This document shows, in pieces, positions 1 to 6,240 of a DNA stretch of 7,096 nucleotides (the first letter of the stretch is position 1; each line of letters opens with the position of its first letter). Origin of the DNA: an uncultured Clostridium sp. (GTDB lineage: Bacteria > Bacillota > Clostridia > Lachnospirales > Lachnospiraceae). The notes below the pieces were generated by a model, which ran no database searches, had not been told where the DNA came from, and saw nothing but the letters and a program-made list of their open reading frames with translations. The DNA lies in assembly GCA_900551135.1 (NCBI GenBank), contig URUX01000128.1, forward strand, positions 1-7,096, written 5' to 3'. Made by a program: the position numbers and the translations under genes.

Positions 1-263
1 TAAGTACGTATCCAGAGGATCTCCTTCTTCTCTGCTGTCTACAATATCATATTCGGAAAAGCGCTGTTTCCCCGCAGCATTTTTAAAATTGTACACAGCC
101 TGGACAATCGCCATCCCTACAAAACAAATGCCAAACAGCAAAAACAATGGCGGGGCTCCCACGTTTACCGCAATTCCAATCCAAATCACCCCAAATACAG
201 CTGCAAAATACTTCCAGCCCCCTGCATCATGGAAGGCCCCCGGCCTCTCTTAATGCTTTTCAT
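1..263 (-). pseudogene. Small two-helix membrane protein, frame interrupted, runs off the left edge
   Basis: An ATG at 263 sits behind a good ribosome binding site (AGGAGAGGAG, ending 3 nt before the ATG). It opens a basic N-terminus, MKSIKRGRGPSMMQ, but that frame stops at a TGA after 25 codons (186-188). From 216 to the left edge a second frame, shifted by one base, is open for 72 codons. It encodes two hydrophobic segments (YFAAVFGVIWIGIAVNV and LFLLFGICFVGMAIVQAVY) and a charged tail (FKNAAGKQRFSEYDIVDSRE). The second frame has no start codon or ribosome binding site of its own before the first helix. One extra G in the five-G run (218-222, minus-strand sense) would join the two into a protein of at least 88 aa, with helices at about 19-36 and 39-57. 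The gene starts 16 nt after the sigma-like gene, so the two are probably cotranscribed. Function is unknown. The break could be a real mutation, slippage or a sequencing error. Confidence 0.6.
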
Positions 264-279
264 TGTCTCCTCTCCTTTT

Positions 280-825
280 CTATTCGATTTCTCCTCCAAT
301 AGCTGAAATAGCGTCCAACGTCATTTTCATAATATCCCTGATTTCCTCTGCAGTCATTTTCATCTTTTCTGCCAGTTCCTCTACGGTAGCTTCCCTTCCC
401 AGTTCTTTTGCCATGACCCTGGATACTTCCTGAAGGACGTTGACTTTTGCAGTAATTTCCTCATTGGTTTCATCCTCCCGCTTCTGGTCAGCCAGTACTG
501 CCTCCAGAGCCTCACATACCCGGTTTCTCAAATGGCTTAAAAAATCTCCTTCCACATAGCTGTCTACTGCCAGCATCAGCGCCATATTGGCTTCCTGAAT
601 TAAATCTCCGGCCGGCACCGAACTTTGCATATAATCAGACGCCATATCGCAGACTGCTTTTAAATGACCTTCAATCAGACGCTTTTTGGAACTTTCATCC
701 CCCTGCGTCACCTTACTCAATAAAATCTCCCGTTCTGCTTCTGCGCAAGGAACAATCTCAGACAAATCATCCAGATACATCTGGTAAAAATCTTCATTTT
801 CAATGGTTTCATCCCGATACTCCAT
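280..825 (-). CDS. Degenerate sigma-70-like protein lacking region 4
   Basis: The 181-aa product aligns by eye with primary sigma factors. Residues 17-60 (YLDDLSEIVPCAEAERE... RLIEGHLKAV) match region 1.2/2.1, and DLIQEANMALMLAVDSY (74-90) matches the region 2.2 core-RNA-polymerase interface. KELGREATVEELAEKMKMT (140-158) with EEIRDIMKMT matches region 3. The aromatic FSTYATWW stretch of region 2.3 is reduced to FLSHLRNR. The region 2.4 glutamine and threonine that read the -10 element are replaced by glutamates (CEALEAVLADQKRE). The protein ends at the region 3 boundary, with no region 4 for the -35 element. It could still bind core polymerase, but ordinary promoter opening looks unlikely. 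It may be a modifier of polymerase or a sigma competitor; this is inference. The ATG at 825 has an AGGAGG 8 nt upstream. It is divergent from a LysR regulator and followed closely by a membrane-protein gene. Confidence 0.85.
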   Translation of the reverse strand: MEYRDETIENEDFYQMYLDDLSEIVPCAEAEREILLSKVTQGDESSKKRLIEGHLKAVCDMASDYMQSSVPAGDLIQEANMALMLAVDSYVEGDFLSHLRNRVCEALEAVLADQKREDETNEEITAKVNVLQEVSRVMAKELGREATVEELAEKMKMTAEEIRDIMKMTLDAISAIGGEIE

Positions 826-891
826 CTTAAAAACCTCCTAATTGTTTTCTCTTACACTTTATCACATTCCGCTTTTCGCCACAATCCCCTC

Positions 892-920
892 TTTACAATC
901 CTATTATACCGTGTTAAAAT
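892..920 (+). promoter_or_regulatory. Promoter of the LysR-type regulator gene
   Basis: TTTACA (892-897) is followed after 17 bp by TAAAAT (915-920), with TGT just upstream giving an extended -10. The start codon is about 30 bp downstream. The divergent TATAAT of the sigma-like operon lies within the spacer. Confidence 0.65.
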
Positions 921-923
921 AAT
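903..923. promoter_or_regulatory. Candidate LysR-type operator (T-N11-A box)
   Basis: ATTAT (903-907) and ATAAT (919-923) form an inverted repeat separated by 11 bp, fitting the general T-N11-A shape of LysR-family sites. The site covers the -10 of the lysR promoter and the candidate -10 of the divergent operon. The arms are short and A/T-only, so chance occurrence is possible. Confidence 0.35.
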
Positions 924-931
924 CTTGTACT
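903..931 (-). promoter_or_regulatory. Candidate promoter of the sigma-like operon
   Basis: On the minus strand a perfect TATAAT (908-903) lies 17 bp after AGTACA (931-926), which matches only three of six -35 positions. It would give a leader of about 70 nt before the ATG at 825. A weaker alternative closer to the gene is TTGTGG (884-879), 17 bp, TAAAGT (861-856). The choice between them cannot be made from sequence alone. Confidence 0.4.
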
Positions 932-948
932 TATAAGGAGGGCTAATG

Positions 949-1824
949 ATGGATATTAATTATGAGTTATACAAAGTGTTTTACCATGTTGCCAATACGC
1001 TAAGCTTTTCGGAGGCGTCCAAGCAGCTTTTTATATCCCAATCCGCTGTCAGTCAGTCCATTAAAGTTTTAGAGAAAAAACTGAATCAGACCCTGTTTAT
1101 CCGCAGTACCAAACGGGTTTCCCTGACGCCGGAGGGAGAGATTCTGCTAAAACACATTGAACCTGCCATCAACCTGATTCAAAAGGGCGAAAACCAGCTT
1201 TTAGAGGCCAACACCTTAAACGGCGGTCAGCTGCGGATAGGCGCCAGCGACACCATCTGCCGCTATTTTCTGGTTCCCTACCTGCAGAAGTTTCACGTTC
1301 TATATCCCAATGTCCACATTAAGGTAACCAATCAGACATCTATCGAATGTGCCCGCCTTCTGGAAAATGGACAGGTGGATTTTATCGTGACCAATTTCCC
1401 TAATTCCGGCCTTTCAAATGCCCAGAACATACGCCCTATTAAGGAATTTTCTGATGTATTTATTGCCAACCGGAAAAGCTTCCCCCTGGAAGACAAGGTT
1501 CTTACCTTAAGGGAACTGCAGAATTATCCTATTTTAATGCTGACCCGCAAAAGCACTACCAGCGAATTTCTCCACCGAATGTTTCAGAGAAGCCGTCTGG
1601 ATCTGGTTCCGGAAATCGAACTTACCAGCAATGATTTGCTTCTGGATCTGGCCCGCATCGGCCTTGGCATTGCTTTTGTGCCGGATTTCTGCATTCCGGA
1701 AAACGACGGGGATTTATTTGTTTTAAAACTCAGCGAACAGCTTCCTCCCCGTCAGTTAGTAGTTGCCTATAATGAAAACCTGCCTGTCTCACAGGCTGCC
1801 AAACAATTTATCGGAATGTTATAA
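949..1824 (+). CDS. LysR-type transcriptional regulator
   Basis: The 291-aa protein is full length for the LysR family. An N-terminal winged helix-turn-helix spans about residues 2-60, with the typical A..L..SQSAVSQSIK.LE..L recognition region followed by LFIRSTKRVSLTPEGE. A linker helix follows, and from about residue 90 a periplasmic-binding-protein-like effector domain (QLRIGASDTICRYFLVPYL... through the C-terminus). Members bind DNA as tetramers and respond to a small molecule; the ligand cannot be read from this sequence. Tandem ATGs occur at 946 and 949. AAGGAGG at 935-941 leaves 4 nt to the first and 7 nt to the second, so 949 is preferred. The gene diverges from the sigma-like operon, the usual arrangement for a LysR regulator and its target, and it carries its own promoter and terminator. 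Family assignment is secure, target is inference. Confidence 0.93.
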   Translation: MDINYELYKVFYHVANTLSFSEASKQLFISQSAVSQSIKVLEKKLNQTLFIRSTKRVSLTPEGEILLKHIEPAINLIQKGENQLLEANTLNGGQLRIGASDTICRYFLVPYLQKFHVLYPNVHIKVTNQTSIECARLLENGQVDFIVTNFPNSGLSNAQNIRPIKEFSDVFIANRKSFPLEDKVLTLRELQNYPILMLTRKSTTSEFLHRMFQRSRLDLVPEIELTSNDLLLDLARIGLGIAFVPDFCIPENDGDLFVLKLSEQLPPRQLVVAYNENLPVSQAAKQFIGML

Positions 1825-1828
1825 ACGT

Positions 1829-4222
1829 CTAGGAAGGGATGAAATTCCCTTCCTTTTCCCAAAATCTCCTAATCACTTCTTCGACCTGACTGCGGTTTAC
1901 CGGATAGTATTCGTCCCATTCTCTGGGAAATAAGACCTGATAATCGGCCCGCAAAAACCGGTCATCCAGCAAAGCAATAATTCCCCTGTCCTCCATGGTC
2001 CGAATCAGACGGCCTGCTGCCTGCATCACCTTATTCATGCCCGGATACTGGTAGGCATAGTCAAATCCATTCTGATCTTTCCGGTCAAAATAACCTTTTA
2101 AAATCTCCTGTTCCGTGCAGACCAGGGGAAGGCCGGTCCCAATAATGACCACACCGATCAGCTTGTCGCCTCTTAAGTCAATCCCCTCAGAAAAGGCTCC
2201 TCCCATGACACACAAAGCAGTTAAACTGTTCTTTCTTCCTTCAAACTCTGTCAGAAACTCCTCCTTTTCTCCTTCGCTCATATTGGAGGACTGGACTATC
2301 AGTTCCGGAATTTCTTCATCGGAAAACCGTTTTTCCCACCGCTTTCTTAAAATTTCTTCAATCTCCCTTAAATATTGATAGGATGGACAAAATACCAGAT
2401 AATTCCCTGTCTTTCCCCTTACAATCTTCTCAATATAATCCGATACCTTTTCATATTCCCGCTGATTTCTCCGAGTGTAACGGCTGCTGACGTCAGAAGC
2501 CACCAAAAGAAGCTTGTGATCTCTTGGGAATGGCGAATCGGCATATACTGCATACTCTTCCTTATCGCCAGACAGCAGTTCTTTATAATACTGAACCGGA
2601 AGCAGGGTAGCGGAAAAAAATATGGTGCTGACAGCCTGAGCCATACACTCTCTCAAATTGCTGGCAGGGCTGACACAAAACAGCCGGAGAATAAACTCGC
2701 CGGAAGGAAGCAGTTCCGTATAGATCTCATAGCTGTCATCCAGCCTGTCCTGGACATAGAGAAACGTTCTCAGTCCAAAATAAAAATCCAGAACCAGATC
2801 TCTGTCTTCAAACTCCAGATGTTCATCCAAAAACTGCTCCAGTTCCTCAAACAGCGGCCGGAGCTGAATCAGCAGAAAATCCACGGAAGGAAGGATTTGA
2901 CAGCCTGTACACTCTCTTTTCAACCCCAACAGAAGACGATTGCACTGTTCCAGGCGTTTCTTTATTTTCTCGGAACGGCTGCCCATTATCCGATTTATTA
3001 CAAGGAAGTCTTCTTTTTTTAATACGGCGCTGTACATCTCTCTGGCTCTTGCTACCAGATTATGTGCTTCATCTGTTAAAAACAGATATCTGCCGGCAGA
3101 ACTTCCTTCTGAAAAATATCGTTTCAGTTTTACATCCGGATCAAACACATAATTGTAGTCACAGATAATGCCATCAGTCCAGTTGGAAATATCCAGACAA
3201 AATTCAAATGGGCATACCTGATAGGTTCTGGCATACTGAATAATCGTCTCACGGGTAATGGCGCTTTCCTGATGGATAATGTCAAATACTGCGTCATTAA
3301 CCCGGTCAAAGTGACCTTTTGCGTAAGGGCAGGCATCTGGATTGCACTCTGCCTTTTCCAGAAAGCACAGCTTTTCTTTGGCCGTAATGGTCACGCTTTT
3401 AAAATACAATCCCTTTTCCCGCAGAATTTGAAAGGCCTCTTCTGCCACCGTCCGGGTAATGGTCTTGGCAGTCAGGTAAAACAGTTTGTCTGCCTTTCCT
3501 TCTCCCATAGCCTTTAAAGAAGGATAAATGCAGGACAGCGTCTTTCCAATGCCGGTAGGGGCCTGAATAAACAGATTCCGGTTTTGGCAGATGCTTTTAT
3601 AAACGGATACAGCCAGTTCTCTCTGTCCTTTCCGGTAAGGATATGGAAATTCCAGTTCCTTTATGGACTCTGTCCGGCGAAGTTCATTGTGATACAGATA
3701 GATGGCCCATTTTACGTATTCGTGGATCAGCCCTGCAAACCACTGGCTTAATTCTTCCCAGTTCCACTCTCTGGTAAAACGCCGGATTTCTTCTGTTTCA
3801 ATGTTACAGTAGGTAATCTGAATACATATAGAAGGCAGGGATTTCTCCAGGCTGTACATATATCCATAGCAGGCGGCCTGGGCCATATGAACCGGAACCG
3901 CTTCCTCCAGACGGTTTACATCCATGTACATACATTTAATCTCATCAATGGTAACGCCGGATGGCTCTGTCAGAATCCCGTCTGCCCGTCCTTCTACCTG
4001 AATGGCAAATCCGTCCTCCTGAACCTGATGTTTTAATGGTACTTCAGCCTGATAACCGGCTCCCATCGTTTTTTGAATCTTGCGGTGAAGACGGCTTCCT
4101 GCCTGCATGGCTTCTTTTTGCGCCCCTGCCGTCTTTCTGTTATCCAGATCTCCGGATCGCATAACAAACTCCACCAGATTCCGGACCGAAATCCGAATCA
4201 CGGCACTGGAATCCTGATTCAC
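1829..4222 (-). CDS. XPD/DinG-like DNA helicase with N-terminal RecB-type nuclease domain
   Basis: The 797-aa product has two parts. The N-terminus carries the RecB/Cas4-like nuclease set: GSRLHRKIQ (His46), GRADG (Asp81), IDEIKC (Glu94, Lys96) and QAACY (Gln115, Tyr119). From about residue 195 comes a superfamily 2 helicase of the XPD/DinG group. Walker A is APTGIGKT (221-228), four cysteines fit an iron-sulphur cluster (286, 293, 298, 337), the Walker B box is DEAH (384-387), and motif VI is QAAGRLIR (733-740 region). Such proteins unwind DNA 5' to 3' using ATP; with the nuclease this one probably works in repair or replication restart, which is inference. GTG at 4222 is chosen because AAAGGAGG ends 9 nt upstream. 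A TTG at 4264 would extend the frame, but it lies upstream of the predicted transcript start. It converges on lysR with a 4-nt gap. No T-rich terminator is seen after it. Confidence 0.9.
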   Translation of the reverse strand: MNQDSSAVIRISVRNLVEFVMRSGDLDNRKTAGAQKEAMQAGSRLHRKIQKTMGAGYQAEVPLKHQVQEDGFAIQVEGRADGILTEPSGVTIDEIKCMYMDVNRLEEAVPVHMAQAACYGYMYSLEKSLPSICIQITYCNIETEEIRRFTREWNWEELSQWFAGLIHEYVKWAIYLYHNELRRTESIKELEFPYPYRKGQRELAVSVYKSICQNRNLFIQAPTGIGKTLSCIYPSLKAMGEGKADKLFYLTAKTITRTVAEEAFQILREKGLYFKSVTITAKEKLCFLEKAECNPDACPYAKGHFDRVNDAVFDIIHQESAITRETIIQYARTYQVCPFEFCLDISNWTDGIICDYNYVFDPDVKLKRYFSEGSSAGRYLFLTDEAHNLVARAREMYSAVLKKEDFLVINRIMGSRSEKIKKRLEQCNRLLLGLKRECTGCQILPSVDFLLIQLRPLFEELEQFLDEHLEFEDRDLVLDFYFGLRTFLYVQDRLDDSYEIYTELLPSGEFILRLFCVSPASNLRECMAQAVSTIFFSATLLPVQYYKELLSGDKEEYAVYADSPFPRDHKLLLVASDVSSRYTRRNQREYEKVSDYIEKIVRGKTGNYLVFCPSYQYLREIEEILRKRWEKRFSDEEIPELIVQSSNMSEGEKEEFLTEFEGRKNSLTALCVMGGAFSEGIDLRGDKLIGVVIIGTGLPLVCTEQEILKGYFDRKDQNGFDYAYQYPGMNKVMQAAGRLIRTMEDRGIIALLDDRFLRADYQVLFPREWDEYYPVNRSQVEEVIRRFWEKEGNFIPS
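1831..1857 (+). terminator. Intrinsic terminator of the LysR-type gene
   Basis: AGGAAGGGA (1831-1839) pairs perfectly with TCCCTTCCT (1846-1854) around a 6-nt loop and runs into TTTT. It starts 6 nt after the stop codon. The whole stem lies inside the last codons of the convergent helicase gene. On the minus strand the hairpin lacks a T tract, so it should act only on rightward transcription. Confidence 0.75.
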
Positions 4223-4252
4223 AGACAGCCGCCTCCTTTCATAGTTTTTTCC

Positions 4253-4281
4253 ATTATACCACAAAAGCAGACTCCGAAGAA
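4253..4281 (-). promoter_or_regulatory. Promoter of the nuclease-helicase gene
   Basis: A perfect TATAAT (4258-4253) preceded by TGG makes an extended -10. The -35 at 17 bp is poor (TTCTTC, 4281-4276). The predicted start near 4246 gives a short leader of about 24 nt containing the AAAGGAGG at 4239-4232. The spacer overlaps the 3' arm of the upstream gene's terminator. Confidence 0.6.
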
Positions 4282-4293
4282 TCTGCTTTTGTG
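4260..4293 (-). terminator. Intrinsic terminator of the HPr-like gene, UUCG tetraloop
   Basis: It begins 3 nt after the HPr-like stop codon. CACAAAAGCAGA pairs with TCTGCTTTTGTG. Inside this, TTC pairs with GAG (one G-U) and closes a C(UUCG)G tetraloop on the minus strand, giving a stem of about 15 bp. The TTTT of the T tract lies in the 3' arm opposite AAAA, the usual A-tract/T-tract layout. The 3' arm runs into the helicase promoter. Confidence 0.7.
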
Positions 4294-4296
4294 ATT

Positions 4297-4536
4297 TTAT
4301 GCAACTGCAGTATTTTTTTCCAGCTGGTCTAACAGTTCTTCAAACTCCTCATTATCACCGTTATACTCCACTGTCAGAACTCTGGTCAAATCCAGGCTTA
4401 ATACGCCCAGTAACGATTTTGCGTCAATTACAATCCGGTTGTAAAACACATTGATGTCAAAGTCACATTTGTCTGCCTCTTTTACAAATTCTTTTGCAAT
4501 TGCAATGGAAGGCAGCATGATCTTTCTCTGCTTCAT
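4297..4536 (-). CDS. HPr-like protein without the phosphorylatable histidine
   Basis: The 79-aa product has HPr length and its C-terminal three quarters match HPr. AKSLLGVLSL (39-48) corresponds to the regulatory Ser46 region NAKSIMGVLSL, and GDNEEFEELLDQLEK (60-74) matches the last helix. The active-site loop GLHARPA is gone, replaced by LPSIAIA (8-14), so neither His15 nor Arg17 is present. Phosphotransfer from enzyme I to sugar permeases should therefore be impossible. Ser41 is kept in the position that HPr kinase modifies in HPr and Crh. Crh also lacks His15 and works only as a catabolite-repression cofactor, so a regulatory role is a reasonable guess, but residues contacting CcpA or the kinase were not checked. 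The ATG at 4536 has AAAGGAG 10 nt upstream. The gene has its own promoter and terminator between pfp and the helicase. Confidence 0.75.
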   Translation of the reverse strand: MKQRKIMLPSIAIAKEFVKEADKCDFDINVFYNRIVIDAKSLLGVLSLDLTRVLTVEYNGDNEEFEELLDQLEKNTAVA

Positions 4537-4594
4537 AACAAAACAACTCCTTTGAAATATATAAAAAAATTAAAAGTGATTTGTGATGAAGTAA

Positions 4595-4623
4595 TATATA
4601 TCACGATTGTCAAATCTTGTCAA
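4595..4623 (-). promoter_or_regulatory. Promoter of the HPr-like gene
   Basis: On the minus strand TTGACA (4623-4618), a 17-bp spacer and TATATA (4600-4595) make a near-consensus promoter. The predicted leader is about 50 nt. A second TTGACA (4613-4608) lies 10 bp further in but has no -10 at a proper distance. The -10 is inside an imperfect palindrome, GTAATATATATCAC (4591-4604). Confidence 0.65.
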
Positions 4624-4728
4624 ACTTTCTGATGTATCTGTAAAAGTTCTTACATTTTATGCGCTTTCCCTATTTTTCCCAGATTCCCATCTCGTCTTTT
4701 TACGCAAAATTGCCACCGTTTTTTCGAC
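4624..4728. other. Gene-free stretch between the HPr-like promoter and the pfp terminator
   Basis: This is pyrimidine-rich, AT-rich sequence on the plus strand. No ribosome binding site with a plausible frame, no hairpin and no further promoter was recognised. An open plus-strand frame starting at 4607 runs into the antisense of pfp and is not considered a gene. Confidence 0.5.
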
Positions 4729-4783
4729 AAAAAAATCGGTTCCCCCTTCTATTTTATTGATTTCGCACGAAAGGGAAGCCGAT
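4729..4783 (-). terminator. Intrinsic terminator of the phosphofructokinase gene
   Basis: On the minus strand ATCGGCTTCCCTTTC (4783-4769) pairs with GAAGGGGGAACCGAT (4749-4735) with one mismatch and two G-U pairs, around a 19-nt loop, and runs into a seven-T tract (4735-4729). It lies 33 nt beyond the pfp stop. The plus strand also ends in T7, but its stem has two mismatches and no rightward gene ends here. Confidence 0.75.
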
Positions 4784-4816
4784 TTTTTTACAATTATACT
4801 AATTTCTTCCTGTCTG

Positions 4817-6058
4817 TCAGCGTTTCAAAACCAGGTGCTGAGGAAGGCCATTTACCATAAATGGCTGATAATCTCCCTGAATCAGCGGTTCGATGTAATT
4901 CAAAAACTCTTCAGTTACATAGTTTCCTTCTTTATTGATCCAGTTTCTTGGAACCAGTTTTTCATTATTGGCAATGCGGTGTACATCATAGATCCCTGCT
5001 GCACTCATATACGGATCGTCTGAAATACGGTCAATGACTACCATCTTGCCGGTATCGCCTTCATCTGCAGCCTTTACTGCGGCGCCGCCAACCATAAACG
5101 CTTCGTTTACGTCTACTCTGGACGCCATATGGGAAGCGCTCCTCTGTAAAGTAGAGAATTCTACGCTTCTGGTCTTGCAGCCAATCTCTGCCCCCATAAA
5201 TCCAGCCAGATAAGCCGCTGTTCCCTGAAGCTGTTTGTGCCCGAATGCATCTACATACTCACCGCCTCCGGACAGTTCACATACATACCGGCCGTCTGCC
5301 AGTTTGATGCCTTCTGATACTGCAATGACGATGGAACTCTTTTTCTTTAACAGTTCTCTTACCTTTTTTAAACATTTTTCCAAATCAAAGGGAAGTTCTG
5401 GCAGATAAATCAAATCCGGGCCTTCGCACTCCTCGGTTTTGGCCAGAGCCGTAGCGCCTGTAAGCCAGCCTGCGTTGCGTCCCATTACTTCAATAATCGT
5501 AATCATACTCTTATTATAAGTAAGGCCCAGCGCGTCACGGATAATTTCCTTGGTAGAAGCGCCGATATATTTTGCAGCGCTGCCGTATCCAGGAGTATGG
5601 TCGGTAAGGGCTAAATCGTTATCAATGGTCTTGGGCACGCCCAAAAACTTCTGGCTGTGTCCTTTTACAATGGCGTAATCCGACAGCTTTTTAATCGTAT
5701 CCATGGAATCATTGCCGCCGATATAGATGAATACTTCGATCTGAAGCTTATCCAAAATAGAGAAAATCTTTTCGTAAACTTCCGGATTGGTATGGATCTC
5801 TGGTAATTTATAGCGGCAGGAGCCTAAAAATGCAGACGGAGTCCGTTTTAGCAGTTCAATATCCATATCGGAATGAATCTGGGTTGACAGGTCTACATAC
5901 TGTTCATCCAAAAGGCCCTGTATTCCGTGAAGCATTCCATATACCTTATGGAATCCTCGTTCCTTGGCCGTCTTATAAACGCCTGCCAAACTGGAGTTGA
6001 TTACGGACGTAGGTCCGCCAGACTGTCCTACGATGATATTTCTCTTTTTTAACGCCAT
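4817..6058 (-). CDS. pfp: 6-phosphofructokinase, probably diphosphate-dependent
   Basis: The 413-aa cytoplasmic enzyme phosphorylates fructose 6-phosphate to fructose 1,6-bisphosphate in glycolysis. Family motifs in order are GQSGGPTSVIN (11-21, phosphoryl-donor loop), GGNDSMD (114-120), PKTIDND (142-148, catalytic Asp146), MGRNAGW (192-198), LPE (219-221) and FSTLQRSASHMASR (301-314). In phosphofructokinases Gly104 and Gly124 of the E. coli enzyme favour ATP, while Asp and Lys there favour pyrophosphate. Here these are Asp117 and Lys143, and the length exceeds the roughly 320 aa of bacterial ATP enzymes, so a PPi enzyme is inferred. The first residue of the GGDDS-type motif is Asn116, not the usual Mg-binding Asp. 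PPi enzymes are reversible and not usually allosteric. The ATG at 6058 has AGGGGGA about 8 nt upstream. It is monocistronic, with its own promoter and terminator. Confidence 0.93.
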   Translation of the reverse strand: MALKKRNIIVGQSGGPTSVINSSLAGVYKTAKERGFHKVYGMLHGIQGLLDEQYVDLSTQIHSDMDIELLKRTPSAFLGSCRYKLPEIHTNPEVYEKIFSILDKLQIEVFIYIGGNDSMDTIKKLSDYAIVKGHSQKFLGVPKTIDNDLALTDHTPGYGSAAKYIGASTKEIIRDALGLTYNKSMITIIEVMGRNAGWLTGATALAKTEECEGPDLIYLPELPFDLEKCLKKVRELLKKKSSIVIAVSEGIKLADGRYVCELSGGGEYVDAFGHKQLQGTAAYLAGFMGAEIGCKTRSVEFSTLQRSASHMASRVDVNEAFMVGGAAVKAADEGDTGKMVVIDRISDDPYMSAAGIYDVHRIANNEKLVPRNWINKEGNYVTEEFLNYIEPLIQGDYQPFMVNGLPQHLVLKR

Positions 6059-6115
6059 AGTAAAATCCCCCTGTTTTCATGCTTTTTTCTATAACACTTC
6101 TAACTGCTGTTTTTT

Positions 6116-6144
6116 ATTATAGCAAAAGGATTGTTTCTTTTCAA
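6116..6144 (-). promoter_or_regulatory. Promoter of the phosphofructokinase gene
   Basis: On the minus strand TTGAAA (6144-6139), a 17-bp spacer and TATAAT (6121-6116) with TGC before the -10 make a strong extended promoter. Transcription would start near 6109, giving a leader of about 50 nt before the ATG at 6058. Confidence 0.8.
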
Positions 6145-6240
6145 CACAAAATTAGATAATCTGTATATTTTTATTTGTATACACCTTTGTAATTTGTGTA
6201 CTTTTCACATTTATCAAAACAGATCCGTCTTTTCTGCACA
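6145..6240. other. AT-rich intergenic region between the pfp and tRNA promoters
   Basis: No gene is seen here. The region lies upstream of both divergent promoters and would be where any regulator of either binds. It contains a weak dyad, TGTG-N7-CACA (6195-6209 region), and a TACAC/GTGTA pair (6180-6184 and 6196-6200). Neither fits a known operator well enough to name. Confidence 0.4.

Noticed and set aside
2115..3517. Several open frames antisense to or out of frame within the nuclease-helicase gene
   Set aside because: They lack ribosome binding sites and sensible composition, and the helicase frame is fully explained by conserved motifs.
4223..4264. TTG start at 4264 for the nuclease-helicase
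   Set aside because: It lies upstream of the predicted transcription start, the TATAAT falls within the extension, and GTG at 4222 has the well-spaced AAAGGAGG.
4607..5023. Plus-strand open frame of 138 codons overlapping the 3' end of pfp
   Set aside because: It has no ribosome binding site, runs through the pfp terminator and then antisense to a clearly coding gene; its translation shows no family features.
6195..6209. TGTG-N7-CACA dyad resembling a Rex or Crp/Fnr-type site upstream of pfp
   Set aside because: Rex-type half sites are separated by 8 bp and Crp-type TGTGA/TCACA by 6; the spacing and flanking bases fit neither.
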